This document shows, in pieces, positions 31,114 through 39,427 of a DNA stretch of 50,279 nucleotides. The stretch comes from a virus, in the IMG/VR virus record IMGVR_UViG_3300021964_000108, positions 1 to 50,279 of that record; one strand, written 5' to 3'. Within the stretch, counting starts at the first letter, position 1. Each line of letters opens with the position of its first letter. The translations under genes and the position numbers were made by a program. The notes under the pieces are model-generated. The model saw only the letters and a list, made by a program, of their open reading frames with translations. It did not search any database and was not told the origin of the DNA.

Positions 31114-31439
31114 GCCCGAGCGATCTGGATGAGTGCTGTACCCCACCCATCCCCCACCCCCAAGTAGCGGCTTGGCGTGCTGGCCTACATACACACATTA
31201 TTCCACACATCCCACCACACAAATTTCATGGATACCCCATTATCTATTCACTCGCCTAATGCATTGTTACGGACAACACCATATCCGTTCAGGAAGGCTG
31301 ATTTTGCTATGGCTCATGGGGATATTTGACAAAAAGAGTACTAGGGTACCCCCTAAAAGAAAAAACCGCTCAGAACGGCTTAGAATCGCTCTCAGCGGCT
31401 TTCAGATAAGTGCCAAGGAATCCTAGGCACCCAGTAGTA
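31114..31439. other. Convergent gap (326 bases) with terminators
   Basis: GTAGGCC near 31109-31115 can pair with GGCCTAC near 31182-31188 and close a long hairpin at the end of terS. A C-rich run (CCCCACCC) follows. Beyond it lie a leftward terminator (31354-31381) and a near-perfect hairpin TGCCAAGGAATCCTAGGCA (31411-31429) followed by a T-rich run, which can stop rightward transcription. No supported gene. Being next to terS, it could also hold a packaging site. Confidence 0.5.
31354..31381 (-). terminator. Rho-independent terminator of the leftward 31-33 kb block
   Basis: On the minus strand AAGCCG (31381-31376) pairs with CGGUUU (31368-31363), with one G-U pair. U-rich sequence UUUUUCUUUU follows. 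It lies about 60 bases after the last gene of the block (stop at 31440). Confidence 0.65.
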
Positions 31440-31577
31440 TTATTTTTTAAATTGAGATTGGAACTGTTCCATTTGTTCCATTGCTTCCTTGACAGACTTC
31501 TCCCATTGGAAGAGTGCCCACTCTGAAGCTTGACGGATGTTCTTAACTGTAGTTTCTAAGATCTCTTTGTAGTCCAT
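31440..31577 (-). CDS. Small amphipathic helical protein (45 aa)
   Basis: ATG 31577 follows GGAGG with good spacing and ends at TAA 31440-31442. The product is one long amphipathic helix (KNIRQASEWALFQWEKSVKE) rich in Gln, Glu and Lys. Its pattern recalls short phasin-like helices, but this is only a resemblance. It is the last gene of the leftward block. Confidence 0.6.
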   Translation of the reverse strand: MDYKEILETTVKNIRQASEWALFQWEKSVKEAMEQMEQFQSQFKK

Positions 31578-31679
31578 TGCATATCCTCCTTTGTGCAGTG
31601 CAACAACTCCTATATTATCTTATTTTTTGGGTGGTTGTGGGGTTATATTCCCGGTCTACACGAATGATACAGAACTGGA

Positions 31680-31862
31680 TTATTGGTGTTGACCTAACCA
31701 TTGCATGTATTCACCTTCAATCATGTACTGCTGTAGTACGATTTTGATCGCAGGCTTGAGGCTTTCGATGTCGTGCCATTCTTCATCAAGGCGTTCGTAT
31801 AACTCTTTGAGCTCTGCGACAACAACCTCATCAATAGCTTCGTCTGTAATCTCAACCTTCAT
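31680..31862 (-). CDS. Hypothetical acidic protein (60 aa)
   Basis: ATG 31862 with AAGGGGGAAC is preferred to an ATG 30 codons upstream. The product is helical and acidic (DEVVVAELKELYERLDEEWH). No motif is recognised. A 100-base gap with no clear gene separates it from the 45-aa gene. Confidence 0.55.
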   Translation of the reverse strand: MKVEITDEAIDEVVVAELKELYERLDEEWHDIESLKPAIKIVLQQYMIEGEYMQWLGQHQ

Positions 31863-31942
31863 GTGTTCCCCCTTGATTGGTTTATATATGTACCAATTCG
31901 CATACTTATGGTACGCATATGATCCATTTACTAAACCGTGAA

Positions 31943-32182
31943 TCACTTCCATCCGCAGTCTCTCACTGACTCTGGAAGGTTACAGAACCCTTCATAGATC
32001 TCATCTGCTAGATTCCGCTCGAACTCGAACTTATCGTCAATCTCTGACCAGATGGCATCATCAATTGTCTGCCGGATGTGTTCATCACTTGGGTCATCTG
32101 AATATTTATAGGCCCGTGTGTGCCCAGCAATGATCCCACACCGGATGCACTCCTCAAGAATCGCTCTCGTCTTCGCTCTCAT
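31943..32182 (-). CDS. Hypothetical protein (79 aa)
   Basis: ATG 32182 with GGTGGGACA is preferred to a TTG five codons earlier. It overlaps the preceding gene by 29 bases. The product is helical and acidic, with three Cys. No family is recognised. Confidence 0.5.
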   Translation of the reverse strand: MRAKTRAILEECIRCGIIAGHTRAYKYSDDPSDEHIRQTIDDAIWSEIDDKFEFERNLADEIYEGFCNLPESVRDCGWK

Positions 32183-32462
32183 TGTCCCACCAGTCAATTA
32201 ATGTGAAGTCATAAGGCTCGTGCCCGGAAGATGTGTACGCAAGGATTAAGTCGAGCGCTTCGATTCTCCTGCTGATCTCGAACGCCTCGGCCTCCGGATC
32301 ATTCAGTTTAAACATTGAAGTTGGCATGCCATCAAGCGTCTGCTCATAGGCGTCAATAAAAATTTCTCTGAGATCTCTCAGGCTTAACACTGACAACCTG
32401 TCAAGTAGTTCGCCAACACTTTCATTTAGCTTGATGTCATCAATGACGTCCACGATCTTCAT
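32154..32462 (-). CDS. Hypothetical protein (102 aa)
   Basis: ATG 32462 follows GGGGAGAAC. A palindrome copy lies just upstream on the coding strand. The product is acidic and mostly helical (LRDLREIFIDAYEQTLDG), ending in a D/E/S-rich tail. Such acidic early proteins in phages are often inhibitors of host DNA-binding proteins, but there is no direct evidence here. Confidence 0.55.
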   Translation of the reverse strand: MKIVDVIDDIKLNESVGELLDRLSVLSLRDLREIFIDAYEQTLDGMPTSMFKLNDPEAEAFEISRRIEALDLILAYTSSGHEPYDFTLIDWWDNESEDESDS

Positions 32463-32477
32463 TGTTCTCCCCATTAG

Positions 32478-32489
32478 GTGCATTTGCAC
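32478..32489. repeat. Distributed palindrome copy (GTGCATTTGCAC)
   Basis: Lies between the 98-aa gene and the start of the 102-aa gene, upstream of its ribosome site, overlapping the extended frame of the latter. Confidence 0.85.
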
Positions 32490-32521
32490 CTTTCTTGTTA
32501 AAGATACGGTCCCATCCCTCG

Positions 32522-32818
32522 TTAAATTTTTTCTTGTCCGAAGGACGTTGCTTGCTCCCTTTGCCCATTCTTTTCCACCCATTGGTTCTTTGTTACACTT
32601 TCGTAGATATCCATTAGCTTCCTGAAGCGCATCTCTGTAGTGAGTGCCAGACCATGAAGCGCGGAGAATGTGTCATCGCTGTCCATCCCCTCGAGCTCGT
32701 CTCTGATCAACTTCAGATCGTCCACAACGTGCCAAGCCTTAAATATCTCCTGTTCGAGATCAAAAGAGTCAAGAGGCTTGCTTGTTTCTAGGTTGACATA
32801 CTTGCCGTTAATGATCAT
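32522..32818 (-). CDS. Hypothetical protein (98 aa)
   Basis: ATG 32818 follows AAGGAAAAG. The product is mostly helical (FKAWHVVDDLKLIRDELEGM), with a polar Lys/Gln-rich end. It overlaps the upstream gene by 11 bases. No motif is recognised. Confidence 0.55.
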   Translation of the reverse strand: MIINGKYVNLETSKPLDSFDLEQEIFKAWHVVDDLKLIRDELEGMDSDDTFSALHGLALTTEMRFRKLMDIYESVTKNQWVEKNGQREQATSFGQEKI

Positions 32819-32960
32819 CCATCTTTTCCTTGAGTGTTAGTTCCAGCATGATCGCTTTGTCTTCAAGCCGGTAGGCCTTTTCCATTAACCGTTTGGCATA
32901 GGCACTCAACATCTTTGAATACGTCTTTTGTAGCTTACGCTTGATCTTTTCTATCTTCAC
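32808..32960 (-). CDS. Small basic coiled-coil protein (50 aa)
   Basis: GTG 32960 with GGAGATATTCG is preferred to an earlier ATG inside the upstream gene. The product is a single long Lys-rich helix (KIEKIKRKLQKTYSKMLSAY). It may bind nucleic acid or act as a dimerisation helix. Function unknown. Confidence 0.5.
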   Translation of the reverse strand: MKIEKIKRKLQKTYSKMLSAYAKRLMEKAYRLEDKAIMLELTLKEKMDDH

Positions 32961-33180
32961 CGAATATCTCCAGATCTGCTTGTGTCTCAATCCAAACCTT
33001 GGCCCCGCAGGCAAGAGGTTTGTCTGGGGAATAGATCACCTCTGAGGTGCCATGGATGACAACTCTGTCACACTTAGTGTTACTTTTTGATGTCTTTACT
33101 GTGAGGACGGGCTTTTGATCATCAGGGTTTTTGAGGTTGTGCCTGATGTGATGTTGATTGACATGTATCCGCTTAATCAT
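32935..33180 (-). CDS. First leftward early-type protein (81 aa)
   Basis: ATG 33180 follows GGGAGATAG. It is the first gene behind the repeat-flanked promoter at 33285-33312, with a leader of about 100 nt. The protein is basic and beta-rich (KPVLTVKTSKSNTKCDRVVI). Position suggests an early regulator or host takeover protein. No family is recognised. Confidence 0.55.
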   Translation of the reverse strand: MIKRIHVNQHHIRHNLKNPDDQKPVLTVKTSKSNTKCDRVVIHGTSEVIYSPDKPLACGAKVWIETQADLEIFGEDRKDQA

Positions 33181-33192
33181 GACTATCTCCCG

Positions 33193-33292
33193 GTAGTCTA
33201 GACTACTACAGTCTATAACAGTACTTTGTTTTATTATCAGTACCTAGACTACTACAACCTATACTCCTGTAGTCTAGACTACAGATTATACA
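33193..33292. promoter_or_regulatory. Three operator-like repeats (CTAGACTAC core)
   Basis: CTAGACTAC recurs at 33193-33219, 33241-33264 and 33267-33292. Two copies are inverted repeats: GTAGTCTAGACTAC at 33193-33206, and the perfect 18-base palindrome CTGTAGTCTAGACTACAG at 33267-33284. The last one starts at the -10 box of the leftward promoter, so a bound repressor would block it. The layout is that of a phage control switch. Confidence 0.75.
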
Positions 33293-33312
33293 CAACAAAA
33301 ATCTTGTGGCAA
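33278..33312 (-). promoter_or_regulatory. Leftward sigma70-type promoter
   Basis: On the minus strand: -35 TTGCCA (33312-33307), 16-base spacer, -10 TATAAT (33290-33285). The start point falls near 33278, inside the operator palindrome. It would drive the 31440-33180 block. Confidence 0.75.
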
Positions 33313-33405
33313 CCCTAAAAAAATCAGTGAAAAGTAGCGTGACTATTGTGGTACTATGTGCTTAGTAACTCGTCTCCCAGTTGCTATTGGGCACACGCCC
33401 TCTAA

Positions 33406-33428
33406 GGGGTCCATCGGACCCCGTTTTT
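33406..33428 (+). terminator. Leader terminator/attenuator before the late operon
   Basis: GGGGTCC-ATC-GGACCCC followed by GTTTTT is a strong intrinsic terminator only 30 bases before ATG 33458. A GGGC/GCCC hairpin precedes it. Rightward transcripts starting in the control gap must read through it, which suggests antitermination or a block against upstream readthrough. Confidence 0.8.
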
Positions 33429-33457
33429 AACTGAGGAGATGCACATAGGGAGAACAT

Positions 33458-33673
33458 ATGTATTTCAAGATCGAGTACTTGACGCCCACCGCATCCTTCG
33501 AACACGCAATCCGCACTGAACATTCCGACATCAAGGCTGTCTTGACAGGCCTCACCGCCTTTCTTGAGACCGTGATGGAAGAGACAGATACACCAGAAGA
33601 CATTGATCAGGTCAGAGAAAACCTGTACAGCGCTGTGGATGAGATCATCGAAGAGATGCAGAACGATGGCTGA
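33458..33673 (+). CDS. Hypothetical acidic protein (71 aa)
   Basis: ATG 33458 follows AGGGAGAAC. The product is acidic and helical (DIKAVLTGLTAFLETVMEET). It is the first gene of the rightward packaging/structure operon and overlaps the next gene by 8 bases. No motif is recognised. Confidence 0.55.
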   Translation: MYFKIEYLTPTASFEHAIRTEHSDIKAVLTGLTAFLETVMEETDTPEDIDQVRENLYSAVDEIIEEMQNDG

Positions 33674-33899
33674 GGTAATTAACTTCCCCGGAGGCACTGC
33701 CTATCTAGACCTTGATCCTCAGGAGATGGTCAAGAACGCGATGGAAGAATACGCATTCGACAAGGTCATGCTCATTGGTTGGACGGGCACTGGAGAGGAA
33801 CGTGATTTCACAGTTTGCTCGTCCATGGGTCAGACAGCGGAGATGATCCACTCCCTCGAGTTGGCAAAGAAGGCCATTCTCGATGCTAGCGAATATTGA
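33666..33899 (+). CDS. Hypothetical protein before terL (77 aa)
   Basis: ATG 33666 overlaps the upstream stop. The start NFPGG, then strands (KVMLIGWTGTGEERDFTVCS) and a closing helix, resemble a small conserved phage protein often found near terminase genes. It overlaps terL by 17 bases. Function unknown. Confidence 0.55.
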   Translation: MAEVINFPGGTAYLDLDPQEMVKNAMEEYAFDKVMLIGWTGTGEERDFTVCSSMGQTAEMIHSLELAKKAILDASEY

Positions 33900-35400
33900 T
33901 CCGGACCAGATACAGAGCTTAATCAAGACGCTCCCGCCTGATCAGAAGCAGGAGCTCCTTAAACTTGTTAACGATCTGTCGATAGCGCAAACACGTGAGA
34001 ACTCTCGTGTACACTTTTTGGACTTCGTTAAACATGTCTGGCCCGCATTCATTGCAGGCAGGCACCACAAAACCATGGCCGATGCGTTTGAACGTGTTGC
34101 CAACGGCGAGCTCAAGCGACTCATCATCAATATGCCACCCCGGCACACTAAGTCAGAATTCGCCTCATACCTATTCCCAGCGTGGTTCCTAGGTAGATAC
34201 CCAGAGAAAAAGATCATCCAGACTGCGCACACCGCCGAGTTAGCGGTTGGTTTTGGCCGTAAGGTGCGTAACCTGACAGACAATCAGGACTACAGGGAAG
34301 TATTTCCTGAGATGTCCCTATCATCTGACAGTAAGGCGGCTGGCCGATGGGCCACATCCAAGGGCGGTGACTACTTCGCGATTGGCGTTGGCGGTGCGGT
34401 AACTGGTAAAGGTGCCGATGTATTGATTATTGATGACCCCCACTCGGAACAAGACGCCGCAATCGGGGCATACAACCCGGAAGTTTACGACAAGGTCTAC
34501 GAATGGTACACATCTGGACCACGACAGCGTTTGCAACCGGGTGGCGCCATCATTATTGTGATGACTCGGTGGTCTGTCAGGGATCTAACGGGCCAAATCA
34601 TCAAGAAATCTGCGGAAAGACAGGGCTCTGATGAGTGGGAAGTCATTGAATTACCTGCAATTATGCCTTCAGGTAAGCCATTGTGGCCTGAATTCTGGCC
34701 ATTACCACAACTTGAAGCACTGAAAGCGGAACTTCCCGTCTCTAAGTGGCAGGCGCAGTACCAACAAGACCCAACAAGCGAGGAAGGGGCTCTCATCAAG
34801 CGCGAATGGTGGCGCAACTGGGACACAAACAGTCCTCCTCGCTGTGATGCCATCATCCAAAGCTGGGATACCGCGTTCCTGAAGACTCAGCGCTCGGATT
34901 ACAGCGCCTGTACAACTTGGGGAGTGTTCTATCACCCAAATGATGACGGCAAGAACGTCCCCAATCTGATATTATTAGATAGCTTCAAAGACAAATTGGA
35001 GTTCCCTGAGCTCAAGCGTAGAGCGTATGAGCATTACTGGGAATGGGAGCCCGATCAAATGATCGTGGAGAAGAAAGCCTCTGGCGCTCCATTGATATTT
35101 GAACTGCGTGCCATGGGTATACCAGTGACAGAGTTCACCCCATCACGCGGGCAGGACAAGATAGCGCGGGTAAACGCAGTCACAGACCTGTTTGCTTCAG
35201 GTGTGGTGTGGGCACCCCCAACTCGTTGGGCAGATGAGTTGATTGAGGAGTGCGCGGCATTCCCGTCAGGGGATCATGATGACTTGGTTGACTCCATGAC
35301 TCAGGCCCTACTAAGGTTCCGACAGGGCGGATGGATTCGCTCTGAAATGGATGACTGGGAAGAGCCAGTCTATAATCACCGCAAGATTGAGTATTATTGA
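33883..35400 (+). CDS. terL: Terminase large subunit (505 aa)
   Basis: The packaging motor that cuts concatemers and pumps DNA into the head. The ATPase domain has Walker A PPRHTKSE near 84-91 and Walker B VLIIDDPH near 180-187. The nuclease domain has SWDTA near D329 and DHDDLVDS near 464-471, the acidic RNase H-like pair. Length and order are normal. It overlaps the portal gene by 4 bases (ATGA-type coupling). Confidence 0.95.
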   Translation: MLANIDPDQIQSLIKTLPPDQKQELLKLVNDLSIAQTRENSRVHFLDFVKHVWPAFIAGRHHKTMADAFERVANGELKRLIINMPPRHTKSEFASYLFPAWFLGRYPEKKIIQTAHTAELAVGFGRKVRNLTDNQDYREVFPEMSLSSDSKAAGRWATSKGGDYFAIGVGGAVTGKGADVLIIDDPHSEQDAAIGAYNPEVYDKVYEWYTSGPRQRLQPGGAIIIVMTRWSVRDLTGQIIKKSAERQGSDEWEVIELPAIMPSGKPLWPEFWPLPQLEALKAELPVSKWQAQYQQDPTSEEGALIKREWWRNWDTNSPPRCDAIIQSWDTAFLKTQRSDYSACTTWGVFYHPNDDGKNVPNLILLDSFKDKLEFPELKRRAYEHYWEWEPDQMIVEKKASGAPLIFELRAMGIPVTEFTPSRGQDKIARVNAVTDLFASGVVWAPPTRWADELIEECAAFPSGDHDDLVDSMTQALLRFRQGGWIRSEMDDWEEPVYNHRKIEYY

Positions 35401-37859
35401 TGGCAATTGAAAAACCTTTGACACCCACAAATATCGTAGAGATCGAGACACCGGAGGAAGAATCCGAAATAGATCTTGAGATTATCAATCCAGATGCGGT
35501 GAGCATCAACGAAGAAGACGGTAGCATGACCATTGTCCTCGATGAGGGCATGCAGGAAATGCTGATCGGTCCGGATCACGACTCCAACCTTGCTGAGTTT
35601 ATCGACGAGTCTGACCTAGAAGACATCGGCACTGACCTAATCGAGTCATTCAAGGGTGACCGAGAATCACGCAAAGAGTGGGCTCAGGCCTATGTCAAAG
35701 GCCTAGACCTCCTCGGACTAAAGATTGAAGAGCGTGACCAGCCATGGCCCGGCGCTTGTGGTGTGTTCCACCCAGTACTGACAGAGTCTGTCGTTCGATT
35801 CCAAGCGCAGGCAATCACCGAAGTATTCCCTGCCTCAGGTCCAGTCCGAACCAAAATCATGGGAACAATCACTGACGACAAAGCTCGCCAAGCATCCCGT
35901 GTAGAAACCGAAATGAACTACATGACCACGGAGGTCATGACAGAGTATCGAGACGAGTTTGAGCAGTTGCTGTTCAAATTGCCGCTCGCCGGTTCAGCAT
36001 TCAAGAAGGTTTATTATGACCCAATGCTGGAACGGCCTGTGGCCGCTTTCGTCCCGGCAGAGGATTTTGTTATCTCATACGGTGTATCCGACTTGGCAAC
36101 AGCCGAGCGGTACACCCATGTGATGAAGAAGACACCGAACGAAGTACTCAAGTACATGGTGTCAGGATTCTATCGTGATGTTGACCTGCCAGATCCATCG
36201 GCAGAGTATTCAGACATCGAGGAGAAGTACGATGAGATCGAAGGCGAATCAAACTACTCGATTGAAGATGATGACCGATACACCATCCTTGAAATACACG
36301 CAGACATTGATCTCCCCGGAGAGTTCGCTGATCCAGATGGGATTGCGAGACCGTATGTTGTTACAGTGGATAAGTCTTCCCGGACTGTTCTCTCTATCCG
36401 TAGAAACTGGTATGAGGACGATGAGAAGAAAAGTAAGCGGTTGCACTTTGTGCATTACCCATACCTCCCCGGACTTGGCTTCTACGGCATTGGGCTTATC
36501 CATCTTATTGGTGGCCTAGCCAAGTCAGCCACATCGATTCTCCGTCAGCTTGTTGATGCAGGCACACTTGCAAACTTACCAGCAGGACTCAAGGCTCGAG
36601 GACTCCGAATCAAGGGGGATGATTCTCCACTGATGCCCGGTGAGTTCCGTGATGTAGATATCCCCGGCGGAGCCATCCGAGACAATATTTACCCATTGCC
36701 ATACAAAGAGCCGTCTACAGTTCTTTACCAATTGTTGGGCAATATCGTAGACGAAAGCCGCCGCATCGGTTCCGTTGCTGATGTAGACATTTCATCAGCG
36801 AACCCGAATGCACCTGTCGGCACAACTTTGGCACTGCTCGAAAGAAGCATGAAGGTAATGTCCGGTGTTCAGGCTAGATTGCATGCCGCGCTACGCAAAG
36901 AACTAAGAATACTGTCACGAATCATCCACGACTACATGCCAGCTCAGTATGCCTACGAGATGGAAGGTGATTTTAATCGGATTGAAGACTTCGATGGACG
37001 AGTGGATGTTATTCCTGTTTCTGACCCGAATGCGGCAACAATGTCCCAGAAGGTCATGCAGTATCAAGCCGCACTACAACTTGCACAGCAGGCCCCGCAG
37101 ATCTATGATCTCGGAAGACTGCATCGCCAGATGTTAGAAGTGCTAGGCATCCAAGATGCAGATAAGATCGTGAAGCTCGAAGACGAGATCGAGCCAACGG
37201 ATCCTGTTACAGAGAACATGAAGATTCTCCAGCAAGAGGGTGTGAAGGCGTTTGCGTATCAAGACCATGAAGCTCATATACAGGTCCACATGGCGATGCT
37301 CAATGATCCCAAGATCAAAGAGCTTGTCGGTCAGAGTCCTTTTGCTCCTGTCATTCAGAAGGCAATGATAGAGCACATCACCGAGCACGTTGCATTCCAG
37401 TACAGAAAAGAAATCGAAGGACAGCTTGGAGCCTCACTCCCAGACCCAGATCAGCCACTGCCGGAAGATGTAGAGTTTGATCTCGCAAGCACCGTTGCCA
37501 AAGCGGCTGAAAAGCTACTGCAAAAAGATAGTGCAGAAATGGCTCAGATGCAGGCGCAAAAACAAGCACAAGACCCATTGACGCAAATTCAACAGCGTGA
37601 GCTTGCGCTCAAAGAAGCAGAGTTCCAGCACAAGCGCGAACTAGATATGGCGAAACTCAACCTAGACTCACAAGCGAAAGCGGCGAACATCGCCAATGAG
37701 CAAGACCGCATTGCATCACAAGAGCGTCAGGAAGGGGCTCGCCTAGGAGTTAAGATTGCAACAGAGAAAGACAAGGCGGAGCGCAAGGATCAGTTAGAGG
37801 GCGCTAAGCTTGGGGTTGAAATTGCGAAGTCAATTGCTCAGAATACAAAAGGACAATAA
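35397..37859 (+). CDS. Portal protein (820 aa)
   Basis: Forms the dodecameric DNA channel at the head vertex. The N-terminal 60 residues are acidic. The central region contains PWPGACGVFHPVLTESVVRF and the portal-type stretch HFVHYPYLPGLGFYGIGLIH. The C-terminal 130 residues form a long Gln/Lys/Glu coiled coil (barrel-like). Its place right after terL and before the scaffold confirms the role. Length above 800 is typical of podoviruses with large portals. Confidence 0.88.
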   Translation: MMAIEKPLTPTNIVEIETPEEESEIDLEIINPDAVSINEEDGSMTIVLDEGMQEMLIGPDHDSNLAEFIDESDLEDIGTDLIESFKGDRESRKEWAQAYVKGLDLLGLKIEERDQPWPGACGVFHPVLTESVVRFQAQAITEVFPASGPVRTKIMGTITDDKARQASRVETEMNYMTTEVMTEYRDEFEQLLFKLPLAGSAFKKVYYDPMLERPVAAFVPAEDFVISYGVSDLATAERYTHVMKKTPNEVLKYMVSGFYRDVDLPDPSAEYSDIEEKYDEIEGESNYSIEDDDRYTILEIHADIDLPGEFADPDGIARPYVVTVDKSSRTVLSIRRNWYEDDEKKSKRLHFVHYPYLPGLGFYGIGLIHLIGGLAKSATSILRQLVDAGTLANLPAGLKARGLRIKGDDSPLMPGEFRDVDIPGGAIRDNIYPLPYKEPSTVLYQLLGNIVDESRRIGSVADVDISSANPNAPVGTTLALLERSMKVMSGVQARLHAALRKELRILSRIIHDYMPAQYAYEMEGDFNRIEDFDGRVDVIPVSDPNAATMSQKVMQYQAALQLAQQAPQIYDLGRLHRQMLEVLGIQDADKIVKLEDEIEPTDPVTENMKILQQEGVKAFAYQDHEAHIQVHMAMLNDPKIKELVGQSPFAPVIQKAMIEHITEHVAFQYRKEIEGQLGASLPDPDQPLPEDVEFDLASTVAKAAEKLLQKDSAEMAQMQAQKQAQDPLTQIQQRELALKEAEFQHKRELDMAKLNLDSQAKAANIANEQDRIASQERQEGARLGVKIATEKDKAERKDQLEGAKLGVEIAKSIAQNTKGQ

Positions 37860-37860
37860 A

Positions 37861-37872
37861 GTTCAATTGCAC
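37861..37872. repeat. Distributed palindrome copy (GTTCAATTGCAC)
   Basis: Starts the base after the portal's stop triplet and runs into CTTTTTGGAG, whose GGAG is the ribosome site of the next gene. Identical over 20 bases to the copy at 16144 apart from the last base. Confidence 0.88.
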
Positions 37873-37886
37873 TTTTTGGAGTGAGC

Positions 37887-38072
37887 ATGACTGAATTAGA
37901 TTACATCCGGAACCGAATCCGGGACAACTTGGATCAGATGGCAGACCACATGGCGACAGGTGGCTGTGAAACATTTGATCAATACCAATACTGCTGTGGC
38001 ATGGTGAAGGCGTTTGCTGTGATCGAAAGAGAAATCATCGATCTCGAAGAGAAGATAAATAACGCCGAATAA
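37887..38072 (+). CDS. Hypothetical protein (61 aa)
   Basis: ATG 37887 with GGAG six bases upstream is preferred to GTG 37881. The product is helical, with two adjacent Cys (YCCGM) and an acidic end. Many phages carry a short protein of this type after the portal. Function unknown. Confidence 0.6.
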   Translation: MTELDYIRNRIRDNLDQMADHMATGGCETFDQYQYCCGMVKAFAVIEREIIDLEEKINNAE

Positions 38073-38159
38073 CCCTGTCAAGGGGTGGTATACTGTAAGC
38101 AGTGAATAGTACGCCTTGAGCGCAGGTTACTACGGACCTCAACCGTAAGCAGGAAAAAT
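38073..38159 (+). promoter_or_regulatory. Structured leader before the GroES-like gene
   Basis: The 87-base gap has an ACCCT/AGGGGT hairpin at its start, a CGC/GCG hairpin, an AGGT/ACCT hairpin or alternative TACGG/CCGTA hairpin, and a direct repeat GTAAGCAG (about 38095 and 38146). Possible translational control of the co-chaperonin. TATACT near 38089 is a weak -10 candidate. Confidence 0.35.
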
Positions 38160-38528
38160 ATGCAAGTTAAGAACTTCGAAATGTCGGAAGATCTAGAAGA
38201 GATCCTTCCAGTCCCACAAGGATACAAGATCCTTGTTGCATGCCCTGAGATTGAAGAAAAGACTGAGGGCGGAATCATCATCGCGAACGAGTATCGCGCA
38301 AAAGAATCTACAGCCTCTATCTTTGGTCGAGTCATTGAGTTCGGCGAAGATGCCTATGGCGATCCAGACAAATTCCCAAGTGGTCCGTATTGTAAGCCGG
38401 GTGACTGGGTTATTTTCCGTTCTTATTCCGGCACCCGTTTTAAGGTGAAGGGACAGGAGTTCCGTCTCATCAATGATGACACGGTTGAAGCAGTTGTCGA
38501 AGATCCGAGAGGCATTGAACGCGCATGA
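38160..38528 (+). CDS. GroES-like co-chaperonin (122 aa)
   Basis: Residues 17-115 follow the Cpn10 fold: LPVPQGYKILV start strand, the EKTEGGIIIANEY mobile-loop region (host form ETKSAGGIVL), GRVIEFGEDAY, KPGDWVIFRSYSGTRFKV, then a closing strand with DDTVEAVVED. Phage GroES proteins replace or adapt the host lid so GroEL can fold the capsid protein, as T4 gp31 does. It lies between portal and scaffold/capsid genes and overlaps the scaffold by 4 bases. Confidence 0.85.
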   Translation: MQVKNFEMSEDLEEILPVPQGYKILVACPEIEEKTEGGIIIANEYRAKESTASIFGRVIEFGEDAYGDPDKFPSGPYCKPGDWVIFRSYSGTRFKVKGQEFRLINDDTVEAVVEDPRGIERA

Positions 38529-39427
38529 ACGAACTAGATCAAGAAGTCGAAAACACAGAGGTTGAAGTCGGAGAGTCTAATGACTCAGGCTTTGAAGTCG
38601 AAATCATAGACGATACTCCGGAAGGGGATCGTGGTCGCCCACGCAGGGCTGACGACAAGGAGCCAGAGGTTCCTGATGATGACGAGATCTCGAACTATTC
38701 CGATAACGTACAAAGCAGAATCAAAAAGCTACGCTTCGAGTATCACGAAGAGCGTAGACGTAAAGAGGAAGCGGAGCGGATTCGTGAGCAAGCCGTCACT
38801 GACATGCAAAAGCTCTACGAAGAAAACCAAAAACTCCGAGACACTCTGACAAAAGGTGAAGGCGCATTAGTCAATCAAGCAAAAGGCCGTGTTGCGGCAG
38901 AGCTTGAGAAGGCGAAGCAAGCATACAAAGACGCATACGAAAGCGGTGACTCAGATGGGATGGTCGCCGCGAACGAGCGTTTGACAATGCTGACGAACGA
39001 AAAGATTCGTTATGACTCATACAAGCCTAAGCCAGTCCAGCAACAGCAAATGCCACAGTACACACAGGCACCAACTCAGGAAATTAGTGTAGACGACAAG
39101 GCGATTGACTGGGCAAGCAGAAATGAATGGTTCCAGAAAGATAAAGCCATGACTGGTTATGCTTACGGGATCCATGAAGAATTAGTGGAGCAAGGTGTTG
39201 ATCCTCGTAGTGATGAATACTACCAGCAGATCGATTCTAAGATGCGTGAAGCATTTCCACACAAATTTGGGCATCAACGTCAACAGGGTTCCGTAGTGGC
39301 CCCGGCGAGTCGTTCGTCAAAATCACCACGCAAGGTTACGTTGACCCAGTCTCAAGTTGCTCTCGCCAAGCGCCTTGGGATCTCGCCAGAGACATATGCG
39401 GCGCAACTCATGAAGGAGACACGGTAA
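38525..39427 (+). CDS. Scaffolding protein (300 aa)
   Basis: Acidic N-terminus (1-60) with DDTPEGDRGRPRRADDKEPE, a long charged coiled coil (65-165), a Gln/Pro linker, and a basic C-terminal helical domain. This is the classic layout of podoviral scaffolds placed between portal and capsid genes. The basic end probably binds the capsid protein. Assignment is by layout and position. Confidence 0.75.
   Translation: MNELDQEVENTEVEVGESNDSGFEVEIIDDTPEGDRGRPRRADDKEPEVPDDDEISNYSDNVQSRIKKLRFEYHEERRRKEEAERIREQAVTDMQKLYEENQKLRDTLTKGEGALVNQAKGRVAAELEKAKQAYKDAYESGDSDGMVAANERLTMLTNEKIRYDSYKPKPVQQQQMPQYTQAPTQEISVDDKAIDWASRNEWFQKDKAMTGYAYGIHEELVEQGVDPRSDEYYQQIDSKMREAFPHKFGHQRQQGSVVAPASRSSKSPRKVTLTQSQVALAKRLGISPETYAAQLMKETR

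Noticed and set aside
31133-31426. A 97-codon rightward frame after terS
   Set aside because: Pro/His/Thr-rich low-complexity start, no ribosome site, and it crosses the leftward terminator at 31354-31381.
31593-31606. GTGCAGTGCAAC as another palindrome copy
   Set aside because: Spacing between half-sites differs by one base; probably a chance inverted repeat.
33429-33440. CTGAGGA before the late genes as a hammerhead core
   Set aside because: It is part of the ribosome site GAGGAG and has no GAAA or stems around it.
34005-34018. GTGTACACTTTTTGG in terL as a degenerate palindrome copy
   Set aside because: Only the right flank matches; the left half-site has three mismatches.
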